Translations under genes and position numbers: made by a program
Assembly: GCA_014799405.1 (NCBI GenBank)
Contig: JAAVIA010000007.1
Span: forward strand, 17,712-56,080
DNA: 38,369 nucleotides
Direction of reading: 5' to 3'
Source: Lachnospiraceae bacterium
Lineage (GTDB): Bacteria > Bacillota > Clostridia > Lachnospirales > Lachnospiraceae
Notes under the pieces: model-generated
Told to the model about the DNA's origin: nothing
What the model saw: the letters and a program-made list of their open reading frames with translations, nothing else
Database searches by the model: none
Shown: one piece after another, positions 1-10,700 of the stretch
Layout of the letters: every line of letters begins with the position of its first letter
Position numbering within the stretch: the stretch's first letter is position 1

Positions 1-1170
1 GAAAGAATACCGATACCGGGTGAACTGTATTTTCAGGGCTATGAGGTGAAAAAGCTTGTTGCAGGTCAAAAACACAGCCTTTATGGCTTCGAGGAGGCTA
101 CATACCTTCTGCTTTTCGGAGAGCTTCCAACAAAGCCTCAGCTTGACAGCTTTGTGGAGGTGCTTGGCAATTTAAGACAGCTTCCGGATTCCTTTAACAG
201 AGACGTAATTATGAAGGCACCTAGCAATGACATGATGAACGTGTTGCAAAAATGTGTTCTGACTCTTTACTCTTATGATGACAACCCGGATGACCTCAGT
301 ATAAAAAATGTTCTTAAGCAGTGCCTAAGGCTTATTGCCCAATTTCCGGTTATGGCAGCATACGGATATCAGGCATACAGACATTACTATTTGGATAAGA
401 GTCTTGTAATTCACAGACCAAAGAAGGAGCTTTCCACTGCTGAAAATATATTGAGGCTTCTTCGGACGGATGGAAAATATACGGAGCTTGAGGCGAAGGT
501 TTTGGATGTATGTCTCATAATACATGCGGAGCATGGAGGAGGTAACAACTCAACCTTCACAACACATGTGCTCTCGTCTACAGGCACGGATACATACTCT
601 GCCGTTGCAGCATCCCTTGGCTCCCTTAAGGGTCCGAGACATGGTGGGGCTAACCTGAAGGTGCAGCAGATGTTTGATGACCTAAAGAGCAACATAAAGG
701 ACTGGGAAAATGAGGACGAGCTAAGCGAATATCTTCAGGGACTTTTAGATAAAAAAGGTTTTGACAAATCGGGGCTCATATACGGAATGGGACATGCGGT
801 ATACAGCGAGTCAGATCCGAGAGCTGTTATACTTAAGGAATATGCGAAGAAGCTTTCCGAGGAAAAAGGACTTTCCGAGGAATTTGCCCTTTACGACAGG
901 GTGGAGACCATTGCGGCAAAGCTGATTGCCCAGTATCGGAAAACACTTAAAACTGTAAGCGCTAATGTGGATTTTTACAGCGGCTTTGTATATAAAATGT
1001 TAAAGCTGCCTACGGAGATATTTACGCCGATATTTGCCATATCACGTATTTCAGGTTGGTCGGCGCACCGCATAGAGGAGCTTGTAAATAATGGAAAAAT
1101 AATTCGTCCCGCATATAAATTTGTGGGAAGACATAAGGAATATGTTTCCATAGAGGAACGAAACTGGTAA
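1..1170 (+). CDS. gltA: Citrate synthase, 5' end cut off by the window
   Basis: Citrate synthase condenses oxaloacetate with acetyl-CoA to citrate at the entry of the oxidative TCA branch, which many anaerobes use to make 2-oxoglutarate and glutamate. The frame is open from base 1 and reads ERIPIPGELYFQGYEVKK, so the GTG at 46 is internal and about 390 C-terminal residues are present. The family's active-site blocks are visible: HAEHGGGNNST, GPRHGGANLKV and GMGHAVYSESDPRA (histidines and arginine), then the catalytic aspartate region ANVDFYSGF. The protein ends in a normal family C-terminus (VSIEERNW). It is followed after 47 bp by the methyltransferase gene. The identity is sure; the start lies outside the window. 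Confidence 0.95.
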   Translation, partial: ERIPIPGELYFQGYEVKKLVAGQKHSLYGFEEATYLLLFGELPTKPQLDSFVEVLGNLRQLPDSFNRDVIMKAPSNDMMNVLQKCVLTLYSYDDNPDDLSIKNVLKQCLRLIAQFPVMAAYGYQAYRHYYLDKSLVIHRPKKELSTAENILRLLRTDGKYTELEAKVLDVCLIIHAEHGGGNNSTFTTHVLSSTGTDTYSAVAASLGSLKGPRHGGANLKVQQMFDDLKSNIKDWENEDELSEYLQGLLDKKGFDKSGLIYGMGHAVYSESDPRAVILKEYAKKLSEEKGLSEEFALYDRVETIAAKLIAQYRKTLKTVSANVDFYSGFVYKMLKLPTEIFTPIFAISRISGWSAHRIEELVNNGKIIRPAYKFVGRHKEYVSIEERNW

Positions 1171-1217
1171 ATATGTCGGATTTTCCATGGAAAACTGAAA
1201 TGGTAGGGTGAAACAAT

Positions 1218-2081
1218 ATGTGGATTGCAGAACAATGGAAGGACTATGAGGTTATAGACTGCTCGGCGGGAGAAAAGCTTGAACGCTGGGGAGAGTATGT
1301 ACTTGTAAGACCTGACCCGCAGGTAATATGGGATACACCAAGGGAAAATGCCTTGTGGGAAAAGTCAAATGCCCATTACCACAGAAGTAAAAGCGGCGGA
1401 GGAAATTGGGAATTTAAAAACCTTCCCAAACAGTGGCAGATTGGATATAAGGGGCTTAGGTTTAATCTTAAGCCCTTTGCTTTTAAACATACGGGACTTT
1501 TTCCTGAACAGGCGGTAAACTGGGATTGGTTCGGGGAAAAAATAAGAGAGGCAGGACGTGCCGTAAAGGTTTTAAACCTTTTTGCTTACACGGGAGGAGC
1601 TACACTTGCTGCCGCACAGGCAGGCGCGATGGTAACTCATGTTGACGCATCAAAGGGAATGGTTACATGGGCAAGAGAAAATGCAGTGTCATCAGGACTT
1701 GGTGATGCTCTCATAAGATGGCTTGTGGATGATTGTGTAAAATTTGTACAGCGTGAAATAAGACGGGGAAACACATATGATGCGGTAATTATGGACCCTC
1801 CCTCATACGGCAGAGGACCAAAGGGGGAAACATGGAAGCTTGAGGAAAATATATATGAATTTATTAAGCTTTGCAGTGAGCTTCTTTGTGATAATCCGCT
1901 GTTTTTCCTTGTCAATTCATATACGACGGGACTTTCTCCGTCGGTGCTTACCTATATGATTTCGGAAACGGTAGGAAAAAAATATAAGGGAAAAACGGAA
2001 TCGCAGGAGATAGGACTTCCTGTTACGGATACAGGGCTTGTACTTCCCTGCGGTGCATCGGGAAGATGGTGTGAAATATAA
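1218..2081 (+). CDS. Class I SAM-dependent methyltransferase, RlmI/RlmK-like (likely RNA)
   Basis: This is a 287-residue Rossmann-fold methyltransferase. The SAM-binding motif I is VLNLFAYTGGATLAAAQAG near residue 118, followed by the acidic ribose-binding strand (THVDASKG). The catalytic-type motif is MDPPSYGRGP at about residues 192-201. This layout is that of the RlmI/RlmK-like family (Methyltrans_SAM) that modifies rRNA bases, but no PUA domain precedes it, so the substrate is inferred only as RNA. The ATG has a weak upstream AGGGTG. A 14-nt perfect palindrome (TTTTCCATGGAAAA, 1181-1194) lies in the short gap after the citrate synthase gene. Its stop is 29 bp from the cardiolipin synthase start, so the two are probably cotranscribed. 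Confidence 0.8.
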   Translation: MWIAEQWKDYEVIDCSAGEKLERWGEYVLVRPDPQVIWDTPRENALWEKSNAHYHRSKSGGGNWEFKNLPKQWQIGYKGLRFNLKPFAFKHTGLFPEQAVNWDWFGEKIREAGRAVKVLNLFAYTGGATLAAAQAGAMVTHVDASKGMVTWARENAVSSGLGDALIRWLVDDCVKFVQREIRRGNTYDAVIMDPPSYGRGPKGETWKLEENIYEFIKLCSELLCDNPLFFLVNSYTTGLSPSVLTYMISETVGKKYKGKTESQEIGLPVTDTGLVLPCGASGRWCEI

Positions 2082-2110
2082 GTATAGACATTCAAAACAA
2101 GAGGTAGTAT

Positions 2111-3709
2111 ATGGATGAAGAAAACAAGCAGGTAAAAAAGAAAAGGAACAGCAAAAAAGGCAAAATCGGTATGTCACACAGACGGGAACAGGTCTTTGCT
2201 GCAAAAATGACTATCGTTGTAGCCCTTGTTGTGATGCAGCTTATTCTTTCCATATGGGTGTACAGTGCGCTGGAACCGTATATCGTATATTGGCGTACAG
2301 GAGCGCTGCTTTTGAGTATCGGCGTTGTGCTTTATATAGTAAATAAACAGGATAATCCTGCATATAAGCTTGCATGGATTGTGCTTATTTTATCCGCACC
2401 ACTGATTGGAGGTACATTGTATGTAATTCTTGCGGGAAACCGAACACGTAAAAAATTCATAAATAAGGCGCTTGAAAACCATACTGCAACCTTTGAGTAT
2501 CTGCCTGATGATAAGGAAACTCTTGAGGAGATAAAGGAAATAAGCAAAAGTGCAGGTGTGCAGTCGGAATATATATCAAAATCCGCAGGATATTCCATAT
2601 ACAAAAATACGGAAGTAAAATATTTTCCTTTGGGGGAGGAGAATTATGTATGTCTCCTTGAGGAGCTTAATAAGGCAAAGCATTTTATATTTATGGAGTA
2701 CTTTATCATAAAACAGGGGGAAATGTGGGAAACCATACTTGAGGTTCTTCATAAAAAAGCCTCTGAGGGTGTTGATGTCAGGCTTATATATGATGACTTC
2801 GGGTGTGCCATGTGGCTTCCCTCATGGTTCATTGCCGATATGAAAAGGCTTGGCATAAAGGCGGCCCCATTTAATCCGGTAACGGCTGCATTATCACTAA
2901 GACAGAATAACAGGGACCATAGAAAGATAACGGTAATTGACGGATATACCGGATTTACGGGAGGAATAAACATTGCAGATGAATACATTAATAAAGTAAA
3001 CCGCTTTGGACATTGGAAGGATACAGGTATAATGCTCAAGGGGGAGGCTGTGTGGAACCTGACGGTCATGTTTCTTCAGACATGGAAAATGCTTACCGGT
3101 GAGGAGGAGGACTATCATTTATATGAGCCGTCAAAATTTGAGCATGAACCTGTAAGCTCTGATGGCTACATCCAGCCCTATGCCGACACACCTGTTGATG
3201 ATGAGATTGTAGGGGAAAATATATACCTTAATATGATAAATAAGGCGAAACGGTATGTTTATATAACAACGCCTTATCTCATAATAGACAACGAAATGTT
3301 TACTGCGCTCACTCTTGCGGCAAAAAGCGGAATAGACGTGCGGATAATAACTCCGGGTATACCCGATAAAAAAACCGTATATATGGTAACGCAGTCCTAT
3401 TATTATCATCTTATAAAGTCAGGCGTGAGAATATATCAATATACCCCCGGCTTTATTCATGCAAAAACCTTTGTGGTGGATGATAGGATAGCAACGGTTG
3501 GAACTATAAATATGGATTTCAGAAGCCTGTATCTTCACTTTGAATGCGGTGTGTGGATGTTTGATTCGGGCGTTATAAAAGAGATAAAGGATGATTATGT
3601 AAATACCCTTGAAAAATGCGATGAGATAACACTTGAGGAGGCTGAACAGACAAGCGTTGTAAAGCGGTTTTTCCAGAGTATTTTAAGATTGATTTCACCA
3701 TTGCTTTAA
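2111..3709 (+). CDS. cls: Cardiolipin synthase, two HKD (phospholipase D) motifs
   Basis: This 532-residue membrane protein would condense two phosphatidylglycerols into cardiolipin and glycerol. A basic Lys-rich N-terminus is followed by three hydrophobic segments (residues about 35-110) that form the usual PLDc_N anchor. Two HKD motifs follow: HRKITVIDG from His270 and HAKTFVVDD from His450, each with the H-x-K-x4-D spacing of the phospholipase D superfamily. Length and architecture match bacterial Cls proteins of about 480-530 residues. The start ATG follows an AGAGGTAG site by a normal distance. A terminator-like hairpin at 3750-3802 closes the unit. Paralogues are common in Firmicutes, so which Cls this is cannot be said. 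Confidence 0.92.
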   Translation: MDEENKQVKKKRNSKKGKIGMSHRREQVFAAKMTIVVALVVMQLILSIWVYSALEPYIVYWRTGALLLSIGVVLYIVNKQDNPAYKLAWIVLILSAPLIGGTLYVILAGNRTRKKFINKALENHTATFEYLPDDKETLEEIKEISKSAGVQSEYISKSAGYSIYKNTEVKYFPLGEENYVCLLEELNKAKHFIFMEYFIIKQGEMWETILEVLHKKASEGVDVRLIYDDFGCAMWLPSWFIADMKRLGIKAAPFNPVTAALSLRQNNRDHRKITVIDGYTGFTGGINIADEYINKVNRFGHWKDTGIMLKGEAVWNLTVMFLQTWKMLTGEEEDYHLYEPSKFEHEPVSSDGYIQPYADTPVDDEIVGENIYLNMINKAKRYVYITTPYLIIDNEMFTALTLAAKSGIDVRIITPGIPDKKTVYMVTQSYYYHLIKSGVRIYQYTPGFIHAKTFVVDDRIATVGTINMDFRSLYLHFECGVWMFDSGVIKEIKDDYVNTLEKCDEITLEEAEQTSVVKRFFQSILRLISPLL

Positions 3710-3719
3710 AATTTAAAAT

Positions 3720-3742
3720 CGCTGGTAATTTGCTGGTAATTT
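3720..3742 (+). repeat. Short tandem repeat, GCTGGTAATTT twice
   Basis: Two adjacent copies of GCTGGTAATTT lie just after the cardiolipin synthase stop and immediately before a promoter-like sequence. No function is evident. It could be an operator pair or simple slippage. Confidence 0.5.
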
Positions 3743-3744
3743 GC

Positions 3745-3773
3745 TTGACGCAGTCCACGCTTTATTGTAAAAT
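3745..3773 (+). promoter_or_regulatory. Sigma-A-like promoter, TTGACG-17-TAAAAT
   Basis: TTGACG (3745-3750) and TAAAAT (3768-3773) are separated by exactly 17 bp, which would start transcription near 3780 towards the small membrane protein gene. The 5' arm of the following terminator hairpin lies inside the promoter spacer, so either the promoter or the terminator reading could be the main one. Confidence 0.5.
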
Positions 3774-3802
3774 ATTATGTAGAGTGGGTGGACTGCCTTT
3801 TC
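3750..3802 (+). terminator. Rho-independent terminator after cardiolipin synthase
   Basis: GCAGTCCAC (3750-3758) and GTGGACTGC (3788-3796) are perfect reverse complements around a 29-nt loop, and CTTTTCTT follows. The T-tract is short and interrupted and the loop is long, so strength is uncertain. Confidence 0.6.
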
Positions 3803-3804
3803 TT

Positions 3805-3835
3805 ATATTTTAACTGGATTTTTTTGTTAAAATAT
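3805..3835. repeat. 10-bp perfect inverted repeat upstream of the 252-residue protein gene
   Basis: ATATTTTAAC (3805-3814) and GTTAAAATAT (3826-3835) flank an 11-nt T-rich spacer about 60 bp before the next start codon. It could be an operator or a small A/T hairpin in the 5' leader of that gene. Confidence 0.5.
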
Positions 3836-3895
3836 AAGGATATGCGGACCCGGAAACGGATAAAAATATTTAATTTCAAGGGGGAATGACGAAAG

Positions 3896-4654
3896 ATGAA
3901 AAAAGAAAAAACGAAAGGCGGATACATAGTACAATCTGTAGCTTCGTTAATTGCGGCATTGTTGATTGCACTGATTTTAATTGCGGCAGGTTCGGATGAC
4001 TTGAAATATCTGTTTGGAAAAGCCGAAAACATGAACAATGTGCTTGCGGAAGGGGGACCTGAAAAGGGTGAATATGTATCCGTAGGGGTAGATGCAGTTG
4101 TTGACTGGTATGCAGAGACAACATACAAGATAAACGGAATTATACCGGCAGGTTCAAAGTGGCACTGCCTGATATGGTTGGATGATGACTCCTTCATATC
4201 GCTTTCGATTAAAGGAAAGAAGAACAAAGACATAATAAACGGATTAATAAACGATACGGAAAAATATATGAACTACCAGACGGATGAGTTACCTGCACCT
4301 GTAGTGTTTGAGGGCAAGATAACAAGCATCGGAAGTGAGGTGGATGAGTATTATGATGATGCCATAAGATATTATGGAATAACCGGTATGGAGGTCCATT
4401 ACCTTACAATAGATACCTCATATTCGAAGACGTCAATCATAATATATGGAATCATATTCCTTGCTATTATAGGAGCGTTTATAGGAGCATTCATAGGCGG
4501 CATAAAGGGGGTAAAGAGATTGAAGGCTGCTGAAAGACTTGCTTCTTCATCTGCACAGAACTACAACACATATGGCACTGATCCAAATTACAATGCACAA
4601 TATGATAACAGTCAGACCTACAATACATATGATAACAATCAGGGCGGAATTTAA
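3896..4654 (+). CDS. Membrane protein of unknown function with Asn/Tyr/Gln-rich C-terminal tail
   Basis: I do not recognise this 252-residue protein. A Lys-rich N-terminus is followed by a transmembrane helix (about residues 14-33), a mostly polar domain of about 145 residues predicted outside the cell (containing KWHCLIWLDDDSFISL), and a second, Gly/Ala/Ile-rich helix (about 180-200) ending in basic residues. The last 35 residues form a low-complexity tail of YNTYG and YNTYD-like repeats rich in Asn, Tyr and Gln, predicted cytoplasmic by positive-inside reasoning. The start ATG follows AAGGGGG. It lies 83 bp before the giant surface protein gene with no visible terminator between, so cotranscription is possible; a functional link is only a guess. 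Confidence 0.75.
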   Translation: MKKEKTKGGYIVQSVASLIAALLIALILIAAGSDDLKYLFGKAENMNNVLAEGGPEKGEYVSVGVDAVVDWYAETTYKINGIIPAGSKWHCLIWLDDDSFISLSIKGKKNKDIINGLINDTEKYMNYQTDELPAPVVFEGKITSIGSEVDEYYDDAIRYYGITGMEVHYLTIDTSYSKTSIIIYGIIFLAIIGAFIGAFIGGIKGVKRLKAAERLASSSAQNYNTYGTDPNYNAQYDNSQTYNTYDNNQGGI

Positions 4655-4737
4655 GATAAGTGCGATAAAATAATTAAAAAAACAATAAAAAATAAATGAT
4701 TATGAAAAACTAAAATTTATAGAAGGGAGAATGTAAA

Positions 4738-7700
4738 GTGATGATGAAGAAATTTGTAAAAAAGAATAGTTTTACAAAAAGAATGGTTGCACTTATGCTT
4801 GTGTTACTTTTGCTTACTACGCTTATTCCTTCAGATTTGAGCTTAAAGGCGGAGGGTGAAAATACCTTATTTGACGGAACAAGCATCATCATGTCAAGCA
4901 TGATATTTGATGCCACATATAAAGATGAAAATGGTAAGGATGTAACAGTTACCGTAGTTCCCAGCGATACGACGGAGCTTCCTGCAAATGCAACGATTAA
5001 TCTTATGATGAATTTCCTGCTTCAGGATGGAAGCTTTGTGAAGGCGGACACACCGTATGTCTATAACGTGCCTAAGGGAATAAGGGTTGACGTCAATACA
5101 ACGCTGCCCCTTACAATAGCCGGAAAAGAAGAGGCTATCGGTAACGTTGTTATATCAAAGGATGGTACGCTGACATTCTATTTTGACACGGATGTAATTG
5201 GAGACAGTAAGGGTGTCGGCTTCTATGTAGGCTTTGGCGGCGGTTTAAGTGAAGACCTTGAGGAGAAGGATGAGGAATTAAACATACAGTTCCCAACCGG
5301 AGGAGGCTCCTTTGATTTTAATATAAAGTCTAAGGGCGATACCACTCCTGACAGAGAGGATGATGGCTCAAATGCCGTTATAAACAAATCGGGAAACTTT
5401 GTAACAGGAGATGACGGTAAGCAGTATGTAGAATGGACTGTTGCTCTTAGAAACAAAAACGGAGATGTAATAGAGGGAGACATTACTGATGACTTGCCGG
5501 AGGGACTTACATATGCGGGAAATGTAACTGTAAATGGTAAAACTTATCCGAGCATATCAGGCAATTCATGGGGCTATAATGCAGAACATGGCGCTCCGAG
5601 AATGGATGTTACAACACCGGAGGGTGGTACATCCGTAAATATCCATGTGGAAAACTGTAAACCGGATTGGGAGACACAGGTTACATTTTTGACAGTCATG
5701 GATGCAAATAAGATATATGGGGATAAGATTGACGCAAATAGTTCCGCTGAGATTAATAACTCGGCAACCTTTAATCCACGTGATGATGAGGAGGGCGTAA
5801 GCAACTCTGTAAAGCTTACAAAGAAACCGAATGCACTGAGTAAGTCAAAAAGTAATGTAGATGCTGACGGAAATGTTGAATGGACCGTAACGGTAAATGC
5901 AGACAAACTTGATATAAGTGGTACGGTTGTTATGGACAACTGGGAAAACGGAACCCTTGTTGGAGATACTATCATTGTACAGAAGGCTGATGGCTCCAAA
6001 TTTGGAGAAGCAACGATAACTGGTAATGGCTTTCAATATAACGTACCTGAAAACTGTAATGAGACACTTATCATAAAATACAAAACACATGTAGATGACA
6101 TTGAGAAGGAGAGCAAGAATAAGGTAACTATTACGGGCGGAAAAGATCCTGAATTTGACCTTGAAAGCTCTGCTAGCGTACCAGGTGCTAATTTGTTAAA
6201 AAAAGAAGGAAAGGGTTATGACCCTATATCCCAGAGAGCTACATGGGTTATAACTGTGAATGAGAGCGGAATACTTCTGAAAGGGGTTACCGTTGAGGAT
6301 GTTTTTCCGGGAGAGTTTTTTGATAAGGACTCAGTTATCGTAAGTACCAATCCTTCTGTGGGTTCGGTTGGAAATGTTACTGCGGCGTCAGAAAATCCCA
6401 ATGGATATAATGACCCACAGGGTATTACCATTAACTTAGGAGATATCCAGGACACAGTTTATATAACGGTTTCCATGAAAATTAACGAGAGTGTGGCGGA
6501 AGGAGGGACTACATTTAGGAATACTGCAATCCTTCACTCCCCTACAATCAATGATAAAAAAGTACCGGGGGATTTTTGGGGAACGGTTGAGAAAGTAAAG
6601 CTGTCACAAAAATGGGGAAAGAAAACAGACAATAAGGAAGGCTATATTACATGGACCATAGAGATTAAGGGACAAAAGCAGAGACCGGAAGGATACACAT
6701 TAAAGGATTATCTCCCTGAAAATATGGAGTATGTTCCGGGAAGCTTCCGTGTGCAAAACCAGTATTATGATGGCAATCCGAGCTATAAGCCGCAGGTAAC
6801 TGTGGTTACAACCGGACAGGATGGACTGTCGATTGACAAGCCATACATAGAATACACCTTTGACCCTGCGGCAGATGCCCGTTTCTTAGATATGATTGGC
6901 AATGGAACCGCTTTTTGGGTTCAATATGAAACAAGAGTAAAAAATGTGGAAGATGCCCAAAAGGAGACTACATATGAGAACAGCGTGGATGTAACAGGAA
7001 AGTTCCCTGGTGGCGTAACTGTAACACAAAAAGAAGATGCAAAAGTAAAAGAAACTCTTGGCGGTATTCTCGGTAAGGAGTATGCCTATAAAGAGGGAAA
7101 CAGAGAGGTTACATGGACTGTTAAGATAAATGAAGCAAAAACTGATATGAGTGCAATCAAAAATCCTACCATAAAGGACCAGCTTGAGGATTACCTTGAA
7201 TACAAGTCAGGCTCGGGAAAACTTTATTTGGTAAACGCTGATGGCACAAGGACAGAAGTTCCGACTACAAATTATCAGATTGCAGTTGTAAATAATCTTG
7301 TAACCGTAGTGCTTCCTAATATTTCTACAAACTATTATGAATTTGAGTTTACTACAAGCTTTCTCAAGGGCGCAGGCGATATGCAACAAATTAAGGTAAA
7401 CAATAAGGTTGACCTTGTGGGAGACGGACAAATAGCCCACAAGCAGACCACTGACGTAACAAATATTAATTTTAGCTCTAATTCGGCGGGCTCATCTATA
7501 AAGCGTCAGATACGTGTAAGGAAGGTGGATGCATCCTCAAATAAACCGTTGGAGGGTGCTACCTTTGAGCTTTACCTTCCGGGTAAAACCGCAGACAGAG
7601 ACATATTGATAGGTAAAGCAGTTACGGGTAAGGACGGATATGCCGTATTTGAGGAAACTGATACACTGCTTGATGCGACCTTAAAGCTTAAGGAAACGGA

Positions 7701-10700
7701 CACACCACCCGGCTATGAGTATTTGGCAGGTACAACCAATACAGGGGATATAACCTCTGAGGATGGTGTAACGACAATTAAAAACTTTACTGAGTCAAGT
7801 CTTCAGTCTGATATAAATGGATTGTATTACGAAATTGTTATACCGAATAGAAACGAAAATGATGTTACAACTGCTGACATCAAGCTTAAAAAAATGAATG
7901 CCAATAAGACAACCGTACTTCCAAATGCAGTGTACGGACTTTACACGGATGAGGCTTGCACTACACTTAAGGGTGTAACAAAGGCTACGGATAGTACCGG
8001 CTATGTTACCTTTGGAAATATTCCTGAGGGAATCTATTGGCTTAAGGAGGTTACGCCGCCTGACGGTTATAAGCTTTCGAGTCAGAAGGTAAAGGTTGAG
8101 GTAATCGTTGATAAAACCGCAACACCTGCAACGGTATCAGTAAAATATGACAATGACGATGCTTATGAGGTTACGGTTACAGATGATAAGGCAACAGGAA
8201 AATTCACTATAACTAAGGTAGAATCAGGCAGCAAAACCAATGAAAAGATTGCGGGCGTTAAGTTTGAAATCTACAAGGATGAGGCGTGTACCCTTTTGGT
8301 GGCTTCTGCAACAACAGATGCAAATGGTATAGCTGAATTTACTAATCTTGATCTTGGAAGAACATATTGGTATAAGGAGGCAAGCGCTCCGGATAAGTAT
8401 GTGCTTGATGAAACAGTGAGAAGCGTTAAGGTAGGTACAGGAACAGAGACTACCGACCAAAGTAAAAAGGAGACGATATACAATAGTCTTAAGCTTGGAA
8501 ATATCGTTCTCACAAAGCAGGATGACAGCATTCCTGCAAGAAGGCTTGAAGGAGTCGAATTTACTCTTTGGACTGCAGATGACGATGGCAATGCTATAGC
8601 TGCTTACAAAAAGAGTGATGGCACTAATTACATTGTTACCACCGATAAAAATGGTATGGCAACCTTTGAGGACATTCCTTTTGGCAATTATGTTGTTAGG
8701 GAGACAAAAGGAAAGACAAACTATGTTATGGCTGCCGATACGGCAATTACTGTAAATAAAACAGGTGACACTACCAGAACAATTATAAATAAGGCGGAAA
8801 GGTTTACCGTTACCATTGATAAAAGGGGTAATGATGGCAAACAGCTTCGGGGAGCAGAATTCACCTTGTACAATAAGGATGGAGTTGCCATAAGGACCGG
8901 TATTACGAATGCAAACGGAAGGCTTGTCTTTGAGGACATCCCGCTTAGGGATTATACAGGAAACTATACATTAAAGGAGACACAGACGCCTGATGGTTAT
9001 ATTACGGCGGCAGACAAAACAATAACATATACAGAAATAAAAGCTGCCCCACAGGTCAATAATGTATATCAAATTAATTTAACCAATGCAAATGCTATTA
9101 TTGATGAAAAACAGGCAGGTAAAGTGCTTCTTCGCAAGGTTGATGAAGATGGTAATAATCTTGCTGGTGCTGAGTATGTCATTATGGATGAGGATGGCAA
9201 TATAGTAGATACCACAATGTCAGCTGCGGACGGTTCTATATACTTTGAGAATCTCAAGTGGGGAACCTACTATATCGTTGAGACAAAAGCACCTGTAACT
9301 GACGATAATAAGGTTTATATACGTGACGAGAAAAAATATAAGGTCATTATCGATTCAAATGGTGACCCTGTGGAAACTACGGTTGCATATGTGGATGAAA
9401 ACGGCGTTGAACAAAAATATGAAACGAATGTTTTCACAAATATGCCACAGGAGGGAGGACTTCCTTTTGTAAGCTTTAAGTTTAAAAAGACAGATGATGC
9501 TACAACTGCAAATCCGATAAATGGTGCAGTTTTTAAGCTGTATAAATATGACCCTGAAGTTGATGCTGACTTTGTTGACACGGGCATAACGGGAGTCAGC
9601 GGTGGTGGTAGCATCGGCACCACGAGTGCAAACAATGGAATGGTTTATTTCAGACGTATATCTGTGGAGGATGATTCTGATGGCACAATTTATAGAATTG
9701 TGGAGACGGAAACCCTTTTTGGATATAAAAAGAGCGACATAAAATACGAAATTACAAAGGCAGAGTTTGAGGCCAATTATGACATGTATGTAGATGCTGA
9801 TCCTGATGACCCTAAGGCAAATCTTAGGGATGATGCTGAGATTTATTATCTTCCTACAGCAAATGCCACAGGACATCTTACCGGTTTGGCAAATGTCAGC
9901 ACTACAAGCGGTCTTACCGTTATAAACGAAAAGCTTTACGGAAGCATACAGCTTACAAAGCAGGGAGCTACGACAAACGTTAAGCTTGCAGGTGCAATAT
10001 TCTATATATGTGATGAAAACGGAACTCAAAAAAGAGTACCGGGTGAGAGTACCTATCGTAGAGTAACTACCAATGCACAGGGTATTGCTCTGTTTGAGAA
10101 TTTACCGTTTGGAACTTATTACATAAAGGAGGCGGCTCCTACCCCGGATGGCTATATACTGAACGATAAGATAATACGTGTCGAGGTAAATCAGGAGTCT
10201 TCGAAGGGTGCAATTCCTGTTACTGTTACGGATGCAAGAATTGGTCTTTATATAAGTAAGCAGGACCTTGGTATTGGCACGGAGGTTCCAGGTGCAACGC
10301 TTGTTCTTAAGGACAAAGCAACAGGAACGGTGATTGACCAGTGGGTATCAGGTGTGGACCCGCATCATTTAGACTTTAGCAAATTGAAAATTAACACAAG
10401 GTATACGTTGGAGGAGACTGCCGCACCGGATGGCTATGGTTATACAAAAAAAGTGGATTTTCGTATAAAGGAAGATGGAACAATAGAAAGGTATTCTGTG
10501 ATGGATGATCCCGAGTACGACGCAAACTATAATGCAGTACAAGGCGATGCCATTATTCTTTACGACGGTGCAGTTGATTTAACTGTTATAAAGGTGGAGA
10601 AAAACACAAATACTCCTATATCCGGCGCCAGACTTGCGATATATGATGATGCCGACAATGAGGTATTCAGATGGACGACGGGCGAGACCGGTGACTGTGC

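Noticed and set aside
9355-10029. 224-codon antisense frame and other minus-strand frames within the surface protein gene
   Set aside because: They are shadows of the biased codon use of the repeat gene; products are Cys/Ile/Ser-rich with no motif and no ribosome-binding sites.
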